From the NCBI RefSeq assembly GCF_900103225.1, contig NZ_FNJH01000003.1, positions 572,904 through 636,903 on the forward strand: a stretch of DNA of 64,000 bases. Direction: 5' to 3'. The notes below the pieces were generated by a model that saw only the letters and a list, made by a program, of their open reading frames with translations, did no database searches and had not been told where the DNA came from. This DNA comes from Pseudomonas congelans. GTDB taxonomy: Bacteria; Pseudomonadota; Gammaproteobacteria; Pseudomonadales; Pseudomonadaceae. Shown in pieces: positions 36,129 to 45,110 of the stretch (positions are counted from its first letter, which is position 1; the number at the start of each line of letters is the position of its first letter). Position numbers and translations under genes: made by a program.

Positions 36129-37481
36129 TTAAACCGCCATTGACAAGAGCAGGATGAAAATCAGGCCGACCACCGAGAGGATGGTCTCCATCACCGTCCA
36201 GGTCTTGAAGGTCTCGGCAACGGTCATGTTGAAGTATTGCTTCACCAGCCAGAACCCGGCGTCATTGACATGCGAGAGGATCAGCGAGCCGGCACCGGTT
36301 GCCAGCACCAGCAGCTCGCGATTGACGCCTGGAATCAGACCGACCACCGGCGCTACGATGCCGGCGCCGGTAATGGTTGCCACAGTCGCCGAACCGGTTG
36401 CGACGCGGATCACCGCCGCTACCAGCCAGGCCAGCATGATCGGATTGATCTGCGCCTGCACAGCCATGTGCCCGATAACATCACCCACGCCGCTGGCCAC
36501 CAGCATCTGCTTGAAGCCACCGCCTGCGCCCACAATCAGCACGATTGCCGCCACCGGAGCCAGACTCTGGTCCAGCAACTTCATGATTTTGCTGCGATCA
36601 AAGCCGCGCGCGGCACCAAAGGTGTAGAACGCCAGCAAAAGCGCTGCAAGCAGGGCGGTGATCGGGTGACCGATCAGGTCCATCCAGATGCGGAACATGT
36701 TGTTTTCCGGCAACACCACGTCGGCAAAGGTCTTGAGCAGCATCAGGAAGACCGGCAGCAGGATGGTCACCAGCGTGATACCGAAGCCTGGCAGATTTTC
36801 AGTGCTCGACTCCTTGGCGATCTGATCCATCAGCTCCTTGGACGGTGTGCCAGGGATGCTTTTGGAAATCCAGTTACCGAAGATCGGGCCAGCGATGATG
36901 GCCGTCGGCAGCGCAACGATCAGTCCGTAGAAAATGGTTTTGCCGATATCAGCGCCGAAGATGCCGATGGCCAGCAGCGGACCCGGATGCGGCGGAACCA
37001 GGCCGTGTACGGCTGACAGGCCAGCCAGCAGCGGAATGCCGATCTTGACGATGGGCACGCCGGTGCGCCGCGCGACGATAAACACCAGCGGGATCAGCAG
37101 GACAAAACCGATCTCGAAGAACAGCGGGATGCCCACCAGGAAGGCAGCGAACATCATTGCCCAGTGCACTTTCTGTTTGCCGAAGGTGCGTATCAGCGTT
37201 TGCGCAATCTGATCCGCGCCGCCCGAGTCGGCCATCAGCTTGCCGAGCATGGTGCCCAGGCCAAGGATAATACCGACGAAGCCCAGCACGCCGCCGAAGC
37301 CGTCCTGGAAGGATTTCATGACTTTTTCGACCGGCATTCCCGAGGTCAGGCCAAGAAAGCCTGCCGCCAGGGTGAGCGCGACGAAAGGGTGCACCTTGAA
37401 GGTGGTGATCAGCAGCACCAGGCCGACGATGGTCACCAACGCATCGACGAGCAGGAACGTCTCATGGGTCATACCGAACAT
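36129..37481 (-). CDS. gntP: Gluconate:H+ symporter, GntP family
   Basis: Inner-membrane permease of the GntP family, 450 residues with about 12-14 hydrophobic helices. The segment GLSAVHGLVPPHPGPLLAIGIFGADIGKT is the family signature. Adjacent gntK and a LacI-type regulator identify gluconate as the probable substrate. A copy of the AGACAGCGCT palindrome lies 68 bases upstream of the ATG. The name gntT or gntU would be equally valid; the family call is firmer than the symbol. Confidence 0.9.
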   Translation of the reverse strand: MFGMTHETFLLVDALVTIVGLVLLITTFKVHPFVALTLAAGFLGLTSGMPVEKVMKSFQDGFGGVLGFVGIILGLGTMLGKLMADSGGADQIAQTLIRTFGKQKVHWAMMFAAFLVGIPLFFEIGFVLLIPLVFIVARRTGVPIVKIGIPLLAGLSAVHGLVPPHPGPLLAIGIFGADIGKTIFYGLIVALPTAIIAGPIFGNWISKSIPGTPSKELMDQIAKESSTENLPGFGITLVTILLPVFLMLLKTFADVVLPENNMFRIWMDLIGHPITALLAALLLAFYTFGAARGFDRSKIMKLLDQSLAPVAAIVLIVGAGGGFKQMLVASGVGDVIGHMAVQAQINPIMLAWLVAAVIRVATGSATVATITGAGIVAPVVGLIPGVNRELLVLATGAGSLILSHVNDAGFWLVKQYFNMTVAETFKTWTVMETILSVVGLIFILLLSMAV

Positions 37482-37548
37482 GGGGTGTCTCTCCGGTTTA
37501 TTGTTTTAAGGAACTGTAAACAGCGCCGAATTCAATCGTGTGTGCGCA

Positions 37549-37562
37549 AGACAGCGCTGTCT
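37549..37562. promoter_or_regulatory. GntR operator candidate 1 (upstream of the permease gene)
   Basis: AGACAGCGCTGTCT, a perfect 14-bp palindrome, in the gap between gntK and the permease gene. It is identical to the site at 38127-38140 and shares AGACAGCGCT with the site at 38291. LacI-family operators often have such a central CG. Confidence 0.7.
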
Positions 37563-37580
37563 TTTGCACTCACGCCTTTA

Positions 37581-38108
37581 TCAGGCGTGAGAGCCTTTCC
37601 ACCATGCTGCGGCTTGTTTGCCGATGACATCGATAGGCTGGGACGCGTCCACGATCAATGTCAGCGGTTCGCCATAGGGCGGTTCGAGGGTCGCGAACTG
37701 GCTGTCCACCAGGCTGGCGGGCATGAAGTGTCCAGGCCGGTGCGAGCAACGTTCGGCGGCGAGTTCCTTGCTGAGTTCCAGGAAAACAAAACCCAGGCCA
37801 GGCACCGCATCACGCAGGCGCTGGCGATAGATGAGCTTGAGCGACGAGCAGGTCAGCACCGGGTGTTCACCCTTGGCGAGGGCGGCAGCCATCTCTTCGC
37901 CCAGGCGGGTCAGCCAGCCGGCACGGTCTTCGTCGTTGAGGGGGGTTCCGGCGCTCATCTTTTCGATATTGGCCGGTGGATGGAACGCGTCGCCTTCGAT
38001 CAGGCGGCCGCCGCTGTTCAGGGCAATCTCGGCACCCACGGCGCTTTTGCCGCAGCCAGACACGCCCATCACCACAAGGGCGGAAATAGCAGTATTCGCA
38101 GTTGTCAC
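37581..38108 (-). CDS. gntK: Gluconokinase
   Basis: Phosphorylates gluconate to 6-phosphogluconate, feeding the Entner-Doudoroff pathway. The GTG at 38108 is chosen: GAGG lies 9 bases upstream and the resulting 175 residues match the family length, whereas reading from 38282 would run through the operator. P-loop VMGVSGCGKSAVG is at about residues 11-23; EGDAFHPPANIEKMSAGTPL follows and contains the substrate region. The gene ends 99 bases before the permease start on the same strand; a CTCACGCC hairpin covers its stop codon. Confidence 0.92.
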   Translation of the reverse strand: MTTANTAISALVVMGVSGCGKSAVGAEIALNSGGRLIEGDAFHPPANIEKMSAGTPLNDEDRAGWLTRLGEEMAAALAKGEHPVLTCSSLKLIYRQRLRDAVPGLGFVFLELSKELAAERCSHRPGHFMPASLVDSQFATLEPPYGEPLTLIVDASQPIDVIGKQAAAWWKGSHA

Positions 38109-38126
38109 AGTAGGCACCTCATCTGG

Positions 38127-38140
38127 AGACAGCGCTGTCT
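38127..38140. promoter_or_regulatory. GntR operator candidate 2 (upstream of gntK)
   Basis: AGACAGCGCTGTCT, a perfect palindrome 18 bases before the gntK GTG start, identical to the copy at 37549-37562. Its position would block gntK transcription when occupied. Confidence 0.72.
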
Positions 38141-38290
38141 TTGTCCGGTGGACGTGAGTCTCAGCCCGGGCTGTTCCAGTTATTTGTCGTTGTTTTGGGC
38201 TCATCAATAAGCATGGGAGGCTGTTCTCCGCGGCGACCCGAACCGGGTGACCCCTATGAAACCAGCGATAAAGCATTGTCACGTTCCATG

Positions 38291-38304
38291 AGACAGCGCT
38301 ACCT
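38291..38304. promoter_or_regulatory. GntR operator candidate 3 (upstream of gntR)
   Basis: AGACAGCGCTACCT keeps the left half and centre of the palindrome seen at the other two sites (11 of 14 positions). It lies 48 bases before the regulator gene, suggesting autoregulation. Its reverse strand reads AAGGTAGCGCT, which resembles a GntR site reported in P. aeruginosa as I recall it. Confidence 0.6.
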
Positions 38305-38352
38305 TATGGGGCATTCGACACATTTGGCAACCCCTATGTTAGTTGGCAACGC

Positions 38353-39369
38353 ATGATACGTATTGGTTCCCGCTCTACCGGTCGCCCGACGCTGAATGAA
38401 GTGGCGAAGCTGGCGGCCGTCTCTCCGATCACTGCCTCGCGTGCGTTGCGCGGCATCGCCACAGTGGCGCCTGAACTGGTCGAAAAGGTCCGTGCTGCGG
38501 CGCAGAGCCTGGGGTATGTGGCCAACCCGGCGGCCAGGGCGCTGGCCTCTTCCTGCAGTCAGACCGTCGTGGTGCTGGTGCCTTCGCTGTCCAACCAGTT
38601 GTTCATCGAGACGCTGGAAGCCATTCAGGATGTGTTGCGCGTGCGTGGCCTGGACGTGGTCATCGGCAACTACCATTACTCGCCTGAAGAGGAAGAGAAG
38701 CTGCTGCGCAACCATCTGGTCAATCGCCCGCGCGGTATTTTGCTGACCGGTTTCGACCACACGGCAGCGTCCCGCCATATGCTTGAAACCAGTGGCATAC
38801 CGTGCGTACACATGATGGAGCTCGACACCCGTCTGGGCGCCTATTGCGTAGGCTTCTCGCAACAACAGGCCGGTGCCGAAGCCGCGCGTCACCTGCTAGG
38901 GCGTGGCCGCCGTCGGCTGGCGTATATGGCCGCCCAGCTCGATCCCCGCGTACTGCAACGTGGCGCCGGGTTCCGTCGCGTGCTGGAAGACGCGGGGCTG
39001 TTCGACCCGGCGCTGCAGGTCTCGACACACCAGTCCTCCTCGATCGGTCTGGGCGGAGAGTTGTTTGCGCGCCTGCTTGACCAGCATCCGGATGTCGACG
39101 GGGTATTTTTCTGTAACGACGATCTGGCGCAGGGCGCTGCGCTGGAGGCCTTGCGGCTGGGCGTCGCGATTCCCGAACGGGTCTCTCTGGTGGGCTTCAA
39201 CGACCTGCCGGGGTCCGCGCACATGGTGCCGCGCCTGACCTCGATCCGCACGCCCAGGGAAGCAGTGGGGCAGCGCGCTGCTCAGGTATTGCTGGGCCTG
39301 CTGGACGGGGTGATCCAGCACCCGCGGGTGGATCTCGGGTTTGAGCTGGTGGTGCGGGAAAGCTCTTGA
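38353..39369 (+). CDS. gntR: LacI-family gluconate repressor GntR
   Basis: Repressor of 338 residues: LacI-type helix-turn-helix and hinge about 10-60 (RPTLNEVAKLAAVSPITASRAL, NPAARALASS) and a ribose-binding-protein-like effector domain about 67-335. Divergent from gntK and flanked by three copies of one operator, so it very probably represses the gluconate genes until gluconate or 6-phosphogluconate is present. The effector is inferred from family knowledge. Confidence 0.9.
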   Translation: MIRIGSRSTGRPTLNEVAKLAAVSPITASRALRGIATVAPELVEKVRAAAQSLGYVANPAARALASSCSQTVVVLVPSLSNQLFIETLEAIQDVLRVRGLDVVIGNYHYSPEEEEKLLRNHLVNRPRGILLTGFDHTAASRHMLETSGIPCVHMMELDTRLGAYCVGFSQQQAGAEAARHLLGRGRRRLAYMAAQLDPRVLQRGAGFRRVLEDAGLFDPALQVSTHQSSSIGLGGELFARLLDQHPDVDGVFFCNDDLAQGAALEALRLGVAIPERVSLVGFNDLPGSAHMVPRLTSIRTPREAVGQRAAQVLLGLLDGVIQHPRVDLGFELVVRESS

Positions 39370-39696
39370 GGACTTTTTCCGGCCAACCCTGGCGAGCCTT
39401 CCCCAGATAATTGCGCTGACCAATGGTAAGGGGCTCTGCGGGCTCCCTGCCTCCGGGCTGGAGTGCCCGACCGCGCTGTCTGCGCCGCCGTCGATACCCT
39501 CATTTGAACGGTTCCGGTACATTTCGACTGTTATTTCTGACAGTACCCATCCCCCCGTGTTGAGTATTCAATGACCCTACGTTTTTGGCTCGGAGCGGCA
39601 TAAGTGTCTTGGCCGCATCGTTGGATGACGGGGATATATCTTCTTATCTATTCCCCGTTCTGGCGGTCTTACAAGACCTATTGAAGGGTGAGAGAA
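39370..39696. other. Intergenic region before the beta-propeller gene
   Basis: Gap of 327 bases. A short inverted repeat ACTGT/ACAGT near 39530-39545 and GGGGATA with an imperfect complement near 39630-39655 are visible. No gene or convincing promoter recognised. Confidence 0.35.
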
Positions 39697-40668
39697 ATGC
39701 AAAAAAAAGCATCTCAGAACGTTAGAGCCTTGACGCATATCGCCGACCCCGTCGGTTCAGGTGCTCCCCTGGACATCGCGTGGCTGACCGGGATCATCCC
39801 GCTGGGCTTTGTACCCGCAGAGATCGCTATCAGTCCTGATGAAACCACGTTGTATGTCGCTCATGAAAGTGGTCGCGAAGTCAGTGTGGTCGACATCGCC
39901 AGTGCCAGCGTGACGGGCGCCATCAAGCGAGCTGGGGCAGGCGCGATTACCCTGAGCCCTGACGGCAAAAGGCTTTACACCATCGGCCAGAAAAGGTGCT
40001 ACGTGGTCGATACGCGCATGCGCGAAGTGATCAGGATACTCCCGGCAGCCAACGTCAACAGGATCCTGTGCAGTGCCGATGGACGTTTTATCTGCCTGTC
40101 CTTTCAGAATGCGCTCGGCGGGTTGATTCGCCTCATCGAGACCGAGAATTACACGGTCGAAAACGAGTTCGATCTGGGCGCCCTGACCAACGCATCGCTG
40201 GCCCTCGGGATCAGCCCGTTGAACGACAGGTTTTACGCGACCATGCTGGTTGACCGGAACGCGCCTACCGATGTTCTTGCGATCAGCAAAGTCGACTACC
40301 TGCAACATGATATTCCCGGGTTTTCCGACCCGCGTTCGATGGTTTTCAGTTCCGATGGCGCCTGGCTGTATGTCGGCGGCATCGACGAGGTCTACATTAT
40401 CGATGCCGCGACCAATAAAACCTTCTATCGGGAAAGGATCGGCACGCAGGGCTACCCGGTGAAAGTCGTCGGAGTGACGCCGGATGACCGTTATGTCTAC
40501 GCGATCTATACCTGCAATTACGACGTCTACCGGATCGACACCGTGAAGGGGATCGCAACCTGTATCGCTTACTTTCCGTCGGTAGGTGGTGCAGTACTCA
40601 ACAAGACCGGCACGTATATCTATTCCACCCATCCGGACATGAGCTGGATTTCGATCTACCGGCTATGA
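39697..40668 (+). CDS. YncE-like (YVTN) beta-propeller protein
   Basis: Protein of 323 residues made of repeated beta-propeller blades: ISPDETTLYVAHESGREVSVVD, LSPDGKRLYTIG, SSDGAWLYVGGIDEVYIID and VTPDDRYVYAIY mark successive blades, consistent with a seven-bladed YVTN/YncE-type fold. The ATG at 39697 follows GAAGGG by 8 bases. There is no signal peptide, unlike exported YncE proteins, so it may be cytoplasmic. Convergent with glcG. Partner or ligand unknown. Confidence 0.78.
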   Translation: MQKKASQNVRALTHIADPVGSGAPLDIAWLTGIIPLGFVPAEIAISPDETTLYVAHESGREVSVVDIASASVTGAIKRAGAGAITLSPDGKRLYTIGQKRCYVVDTRMREVIRILPAANVNRILCSADGRFICLSFQNALGGLIRLIETENYTVENEFDLGALTNASLALGISPLNDRFYATMLVDRNAPTDVLAISKVDYLQHDIPGFSDPRSMVFSSDGAWLYVGGIDEVYIIDAATNKTFYRERIGTQGYPVKVVGVTPDDRYVYAIYTCNYDVYRIDTVKGIATCIAYFPSVGGAVLNKTGTYIYSTHPDMSWISIYRL

Positions 40669-40715
40669 ATACGCCTGCAGTTGCCTGGTTTTCGTGTTGC
40701 CAGCCGGGTCGACCG

Positions 40716-41123
40716 TCAGTCGGCGTCGAGCGCTGCGACACCGGCTTTGGCGACCTGGGCATCCTGTTCGGCCTTCACGCCTGAAACCCCCAACGCACCG
40801 ATTACCTGCCCGTCGACAATGACCGGCACACCGCCTTCCAGCGAAGTCAGCAGTGGAGCACTCAGGAATGAAGTGCGCCCGCCATTGACCATCTCTTCGT
40901 AACCCTTGGATTCACGTTTGCCGAGTGCCGAGGTGCGTGCCTTTTCAATCGCGATGTAGCTGCTGATCGGTGCGGCGTCGTCCAGCCTCTCGAATGCCAG
41001 CAGATGGCCGCCGTCATCAACGACGGCGATGGACACGGCCCAGCCATTGGCATGCGCCTCTTCACGTGCAGCACCGAGCATCAGGCTGACTTCGGTCTGG
41101 GTCAGGACGGCTTTGATCTTCAT
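40716..41123 (-). CDS. glcG: GlcG/HbpS-family protein
   Basis: Small protein of 135 residues, GlcG/HbpS family: SIAVVDDGGHLLAFERLDDA and VPVIVDGQVIGALGVSG are typical. It is the last gene of the glycolate operon, 35 bases after glcF. Its role in glycolate use is unknown; some relatives bind haem. No signal peptide. Confidence 0.9.
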   Translation of the reverse strand: MKIKAVLTQTEVSLMLGAAREEAHANGWAVSIAVVDDGGHLLAFERLDDAAPISSYIAIEKARTSALGKRESKGYEEMVNGGRTSFLSAPLLTSLEGGVPVIVDGQVIGALGVSGVKAEQDAQVAKAGVAALDAD

Positions 41124-41158
41124 GGGACTCTCCGGAGCAGTGATTATTGAATAGGGAT

Positions 41159-42391
41159 TCAGTGTGATTCAGGCGTGCCAAGTGCCGCGTCGATCAGTTC
41201 GATCCAGTGCCGCACCGGCGTTCGACCGGCGCTGGCCAGATGGGCCTGACAGCCGATATTGGCGGTGGCAATCACCTGCGGTTTGCCGCTTTCCAGCGCG
41301 TTCATGCGCTTGTCGCGCAACTGGCGGGCGATGGCAGGCTGAGTGATGGAGTAGGTGCCTGCAGAGCCGCAGCATAGATGACCGTCCGGCACTGCGGTCA
41401 GATTGAAGCCTAGACGAGTCAGGACGCGCTCGACTTCGCCGCCGAGTTTTTGCGCGTGCTGCAGCGTACACGGGCAGTGAAACGCCAGGCGCTGGTCGGC
41501 CTTGATGCCGAGGGTTTCCAGCGGTTCGTCGCGCAGCAGTTCGACCAGGTCCTTTGTTCGCGCGCTGATCTGCTCGGCTTTGTCGGCATAGGCTGGATCA
41601 TGGCGCAGCAGGTGGCCGTAGTCCTTGACGAACGCTCCGCAGCCACTGGCCGTCTGGATCAGGCTTTCGGCACCGCTCTGCAGCGCGGGCCACCACGCAT
41701 CGATGTTGCGCCGTGCCCGGTCCAGCCCGGCCTCCTGTGCATTGAGGTGGTAATCCACGGCACCGCAGCAGCCGGCTTGGCTGACCGCCGTAATGCCGAT
41801 GCCCAGACGATCCAGCACCCGCGCCGTGGCGCTGTTGGTGTTGGGCGACAGGCCCGGCTGAACGCAACCTTCCAGCAGCAGCACCTGGCGCGCATGACCG
41901 GTGTGCGGGCGAAGTCCGGCAGGATGGACAGTCGCCGGCAGCTTGGTAGCCAGGGTCTGTGGCAGCAACGGCCTGAACTTCAAGCCCATGCCGGCCAGGG
42001 ATTTGAACAGCCCGGGATTGGGGATGACCCGACGCAAGCCTTCACGCAGCATGCGTTCCGCGAGTGGCCGCGGGACCAGGGCGTCAACCGCGGCGCGGCC
42101 GATGTCCAGCAGGTTGTGGTAATCCACGCCGGACGGGCAGGTGGTCTCGCAGTTGCGACAGCTCAGGCAGCGGTCCAGATGCAGACGGGTTTTCTCGGTG
42201 ACCGGCTGACCTTCGAGCACCTGTTTGATCAGGTAGATCCTGCCGCGTGGACCGTCCAGCTCGTCACCCAGCAATTGATAGGTCGGACACGTGGCATTAC
42301 AGAAGCCGCAATGCACACAGCTGCGCAGGATACGTTCGGCTTCTGCGGCGCGCGGCAGGGTTCTGGCGTGTTCACTCAATGTGGTCTGCAT
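41159..42391 (-). CDS. glcF: Glycolate oxidase iron-sulfur subunit GlcF
   Basis: Electron-transfer subunit of glycolate dehydrogenase, 410 residues. Two ferredoxin-type clusters near the N terminus: CVHCGFCNATCP (about 26-37) and CLSCRNCETTCP (about 74-85). Two CCG domains follow, seen at AGCCGAVDYHL and LCCGSAGTYSI. It lies 3 bases after glcE and carries electrons from GlcD/GlcE towards the quinone pool. Confidence 0.95.
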   Translation of the reverse strand: MQTTLSEHARTLPRAAEAERILRSCVHCGFCNATCPTYQLLGDELDGPRGRIYLIKQVLEGQPVTEKTRLHLDRCLSCRNCETTCPSGVDYHNLLDIGRAAVDALVPRPLAERMLREGLRRVIPNPGLFKSLAGMGLKFRPLLPQTLATKLPATVHPAGLRPHTGHARQVLLLEGCVQPGLSPNTNSATARVLDRLGIGITAVSQAGCCGAVDYHLNAQEAGLDRARRNIDAWWPALQSGAESLIQTASGCGAFVKDYGHLLRHDPAYADKAEQISARTKDLVELLRDEPLETLGIKADQRLAFHCPCTLQHAQKLGGEVERVLTRLGFNLTAVPDGHLCCGSAGTYSITQPAIARQLRDKRMNALESGKPQVIATANIGCQAHLASAGRTPVRHWIELIDAALGTPESH

Positions 42392-42394
42392 GTT

Positions 42395-43453
42395 TCAAAG
42401 CTCCGCGTACAGTCGGCCGGGGTTGAAAACCCCCTGCGGGTCGAGTCGGGTCTTGAGTGCCTGATGGTAACGCAGCACGGGTGCGGCCAACGGCTCGAAG
42501 GGGCTGTCGACGAAGCCCTGGCTGTAGCAGGTCGCATGGCCGCCAACCGCTTTAGTGATCGCTCGAATGGTTTGTCCATCAGCATCCGACTTGAGCCAGC
42601 GTTGCGCGCCACCCCAGTCGATCAACTGCTGGCCCGGCAGCTCCGGCAGGCGGCTGTCGGCAGGTACACAGAGCCGCCACAGGGGCCGCGGGTCGTGGAA
42701 GAAGGGCAGGCGATGCGCATTCAACTGTTGCCAGTACACGCCATCGAGTAGCTCGCCGCCGAGCCGGTCCCGGGCTGCTGCCACTGAACCTTCGCCGCCT
42801 TCCAGGCGCAGGCGCAATACGTGGCCATCATGGCTGGCCGCGCTGATCGGTATCGGTTGCTGACCCCATTCTGCGAGGCGGGCCAGGGCATGCGCGCAGT
42901 CCATTTCCAACGCGATGCTGCTGCACAGACGTGGTTTGGGCAGCACCTTGAGCGACACCTCGGTCAGCAGCCCCAGGCAGCCGAAACTGCCTGCCATCAG
43001 GCGCGAAACGTCGTAGCCTGCGACGTTCTTCATGACTTCTCCGCCGAATCGCAGGTGCTTGCCAAGACCGGTGATGACGCGTGTGCCGAGCACGAAATCA
43101 CGCACCGAGCCGCTCCATGGGCGGCGCGGCCCCGAGAGGCCCGCAGCGACCATGCCTCCGAGCGTTGCAGCGCCGAAGTCGGGCGGTTCGCAAGGCAGCA
43201 TCTGGCCTGCGCCATCCAGCGTGTGCATCAGCTCGCTCAGTGGCGTGCCGGCGCGCGCAGTGATCACCAGTTCTGTCGGGTCATAACTGACAATGCCACG
43301 GTGCCCGCGGGTATCGAGTAGCTCGCCAGCGGTTTCACGACCGAGCGAAGCCTTGCTGTTGCCGCCCTGAATACGCAACGGCGTGTTGTCGCGCAGCGCC
43401 TGAGCGACCCGCTCGAGCATTGCCTGGCTTACGTCCTTGTCCACCGTGCTCAT
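42395..43453 (-). CDS. glcE: Glycolate oxidase FAD-binding subunit GlcE
   Basis: FAD-binding (PCMH-type) subunit of glycolate dehydrogenase, 352 residues. The flavin-binding region includes GRETAGELLDTRGHRGIVSY and DFGAATLGGMVAAGLSGPRR. Its ATG overlaps the glcD stop by one base (TGATG), indicating translational coupling, and the gene ends 3 bases before glcF. Confidence 0.94.
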   Translation of the reverse strand: MSTVDKDVSQAMLERVAQALRDNTPLRIQGGNSKASLGRETAGELLDTRGHRGIVSYDPTELVITARAGTPLSELMHTLDGAGQMLPCEPPDFGAATLGGMVAAGLSGPRRPWSGSVRDFVLGTRVITGLGKHLRFGGEVMKNVAGYDVSRLMAGSFGCLGLLTEVSLKVLPKPRLCSSIALEMDCAHALARLAEWGQQPIPISAASHDGHVLRLRLEGGEGSVAAARDRLGGELLDGVYWQQLNAHRLPFFHDPRPLWRLCVPADSRLPELPGQQLIDWGGAQRWLKSDADGQTIRAITKAVGGHATCYSQGFVDSPFEPLAAPVLRYHQALKTRLDPQGVFNPGRLYAEL

Positions 43454-44952
43454 CAGAAACGCTCCAGGTTGGGGAACGGCAATTGCCCGGCGTGAATGTG
43501 CATGGCGCCAAATTCCGCGCAGCGATGCAGGGTCGGGATGTTCTTGCCGGGATTGAGCAGGCCGCTGGCGTCGAATGCCGCCTTGATGGCATGGAAGAAG
43601 GTCAGCTCGTCGCTATTGAACTGCGCGCACATCTGATTGATCTTCTCGCGACCGACACCGTGCTCGCCGGTAATGCTGCCGCCGACCTTGACGCACAGCT
43701 CGAGGATTTTGCCGCCCAATGCTTCGGCGCGCTCCAGCTCCCCCGATTGATTGGCATCGAACAGGATCAGCGGGTGCATGTTGCCATCGCCCGCATGAAA
43801 CACGTTGGCGACGCGCAAGCCGTATTGCTCGGATAGCTCCTTTATGCTGCGCAACACGCCCGGTAACTCACGGCGCGGAATGGTCCCGTCCATGCAGTAG
43901 TAGTCCGGTGACAGGCGACCCACGGCCGGGAAGGCGTTCTTGCGCCCGGCCCAGAAGCGGACCCGCTCGGCCTCGTCCTTGGCCTGGCGCACTTCGGTAG
44001 CGCCGGCCAGTGTCAATACCTCGCTGACCCGTTCGCAGTCGGCGTGCACGTCTGCTTCGACGCCGTCCAGTTCACAGAGCAGGATGGCTTGGGCATCGAC
44101 CGGGTAGCCTGCGTGAATGAAATCCTCGGCAGCACGAATCGCCAGATTGTCCATCATCTCCAGCCCGCCGGGGATGATGCCTGCGGCAATGATATCGGCC
44201 ACTGCGCGTCCGGCCTTTTCCACTGAATCGAACGCCGCCAGCAGCACCTTGGCCACCTGCGGCCTGGGCAACAGCTTGACCGTGACTTCGGTAATCACGC
44301 CGAGCATGCCTTCAGAGCCGGTAAACAGTGCCAGCAGGTCGAAGCCCGGTGAGTCCAGCGTGTCGCTGCCCAGCGTCATGGGCTCGCCTTCCACCGTCAG
44401 GATTTCGACCTTGAGCAGGTTATGCACGGTCAGCCCGTATTTGAGGCAATGCACGCCGCCGGCATTTTCCGCCACATTGCCGCCGATGGAACATGCGATT
44501 TGCGAGGACGGGTCCGGCGCGTAATACAGGCCGTGGGGCGCTGCCGCCTGGGAGATGGCCAGGTTGCGCACGCCGGGCTGAACCCGCGCCAGGCGCGCTG
44601 AATGGTCGATATCGAGGATCTGGTTGAAGCGTGCCATGACCAGCAGCACGCCTTTTTCCAGCGGCAACGCGCCACCCGATAGTCCTGTGCCGGCCCCGCG
44701 AGCGACTACCGGTACGCGACGTGCGTGGCACAGCCTGAGCAGCGTCTGTACTTCTTCCACATGACGTGGCAATGCCACCAGCATCGGTGTGGTGCGATAC
44801 GCCGACAACCCGTCGCACTCGTAAGGCCGCAGCTCTTCGGGGCGATGCAGGATGTCCAGGTCGGGCAACTGCCGTTGCAGCGCCTGCAACAGTTGTTGCT
44901 TGTCGACGGCGGGCAGCACGCCGTCGATGCGTTCGTCGTACAGAATATTCAT
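43453..44952 (-). CDS. glcD: Glycolate oxidase subunit GlcD
   Basis: FAD-linked catalytic subunit that oxidises glycolate to glyoxylate, 499 residues. FAD-binding domain about 40-235 (VVARGAGTGLSGGALP, CSIGGNVAENAGGVHCLKYG) and a C-terminal FAD oxidase domain ending with GEHGVGREKINQMC. The ATG at 44952 has AGGGTGG upstream and starts MNILYDERIDGV; an earlier in-frame ATG at 45051 would reach into the regulatory site. First gene of glcDEFG. No glcC regulator gene stands next to it; its upstream neighbour is maiA. Confidence 0.94.
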   Translation of the reverse strand: MNILYDERIDGVLPAVDKQQLLQALQRQLPDLDILHRPEELRPYECDGLSAYRTTPMLVALPRHVEEVQTLLRLCHARRVPVVARGAGTGLSGGALPLEKGVLLVMARFNQILDIDHSARLARVQPGVRNLAISQAAAPHGLYYAPDPSSQIACSIGGNVAENAGGVHCLKYGLTVHNLLKVEILTVEGEPMTLGSDTLDSPGFDLLALFTGSEGMLGVITEVTVKLLPRPQVAKVLLAAFDSVEKAGRAVADIIAAGIIPGGLEMMDNLAIRAAEDFIHAGYPVDAQAILLCELDGVEADVHADCERVSEVLTLAGATEVRQAKDEAERVRFWAGRKNAFPAVGRLSPDYYCMDGTIPRRELPGVLRSIKELSEQYGLRVANVFHAGDGNMHPLILFDANQSGELERAEALGGKILELCVKVGGSITGEHGVGREKINQMCAQFNSDELTFFHAIKAAFDASGLLNPGKNIPTLHRCAEFGAMHIHAGQLPFPNLERF

Positions 44953-45042
44953 CGAGCCACCCTGGGTTGTTTTTATCGGGTTAATGCATCCTAGCTCATT
45001 CGCTACGAAGCTTGAGTTGACAGCGAAGGTCTGATCACGCAA

Positions 45043-45059
45043 TTTACGCATTACGTAAT
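45043..45059. promoter_or_regulatory. HmgR-like operator upstream of maiA
   Basis: Read on the minus strand, ATTACGTAATGCGTAAA matches the palindrome before hmgA (52091-52107) at 15 of 17 positions. It lies 52 bases before the maiA GTG and 91 bases before glcD on the other side. It probably binds the IclR-type regulator encoded at 51239-52030. Confidence 0.65.
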
Positions 45060-45110
45060 GTGGTTACGAAAATAACAAGACCGCACCCATGCGTCAGGCA
45101 GGCGACTTCC

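Noticed and set aside
37570..37594. CTCACGCC/GGCGTGAG hairpin over the gntK stop codon as a terminator
   Set aside because: No T-run follows on the minus strand and the next gene of the cluster continues in the same direction; kept only as a note under gntK.
37164..38210. 348-codon plus-strand frame opposite the gluconate permease and gntK
   Set aside because: It runs through the operator palindromes and two well-supported genes; no family-like pattern.
41450..42751. 433-codon plus-strand frame opposite glcF/glcE
   Set aside because: The iron-sulfur motifs of glcF are on the minus strand; this frame has no family-like pattern.
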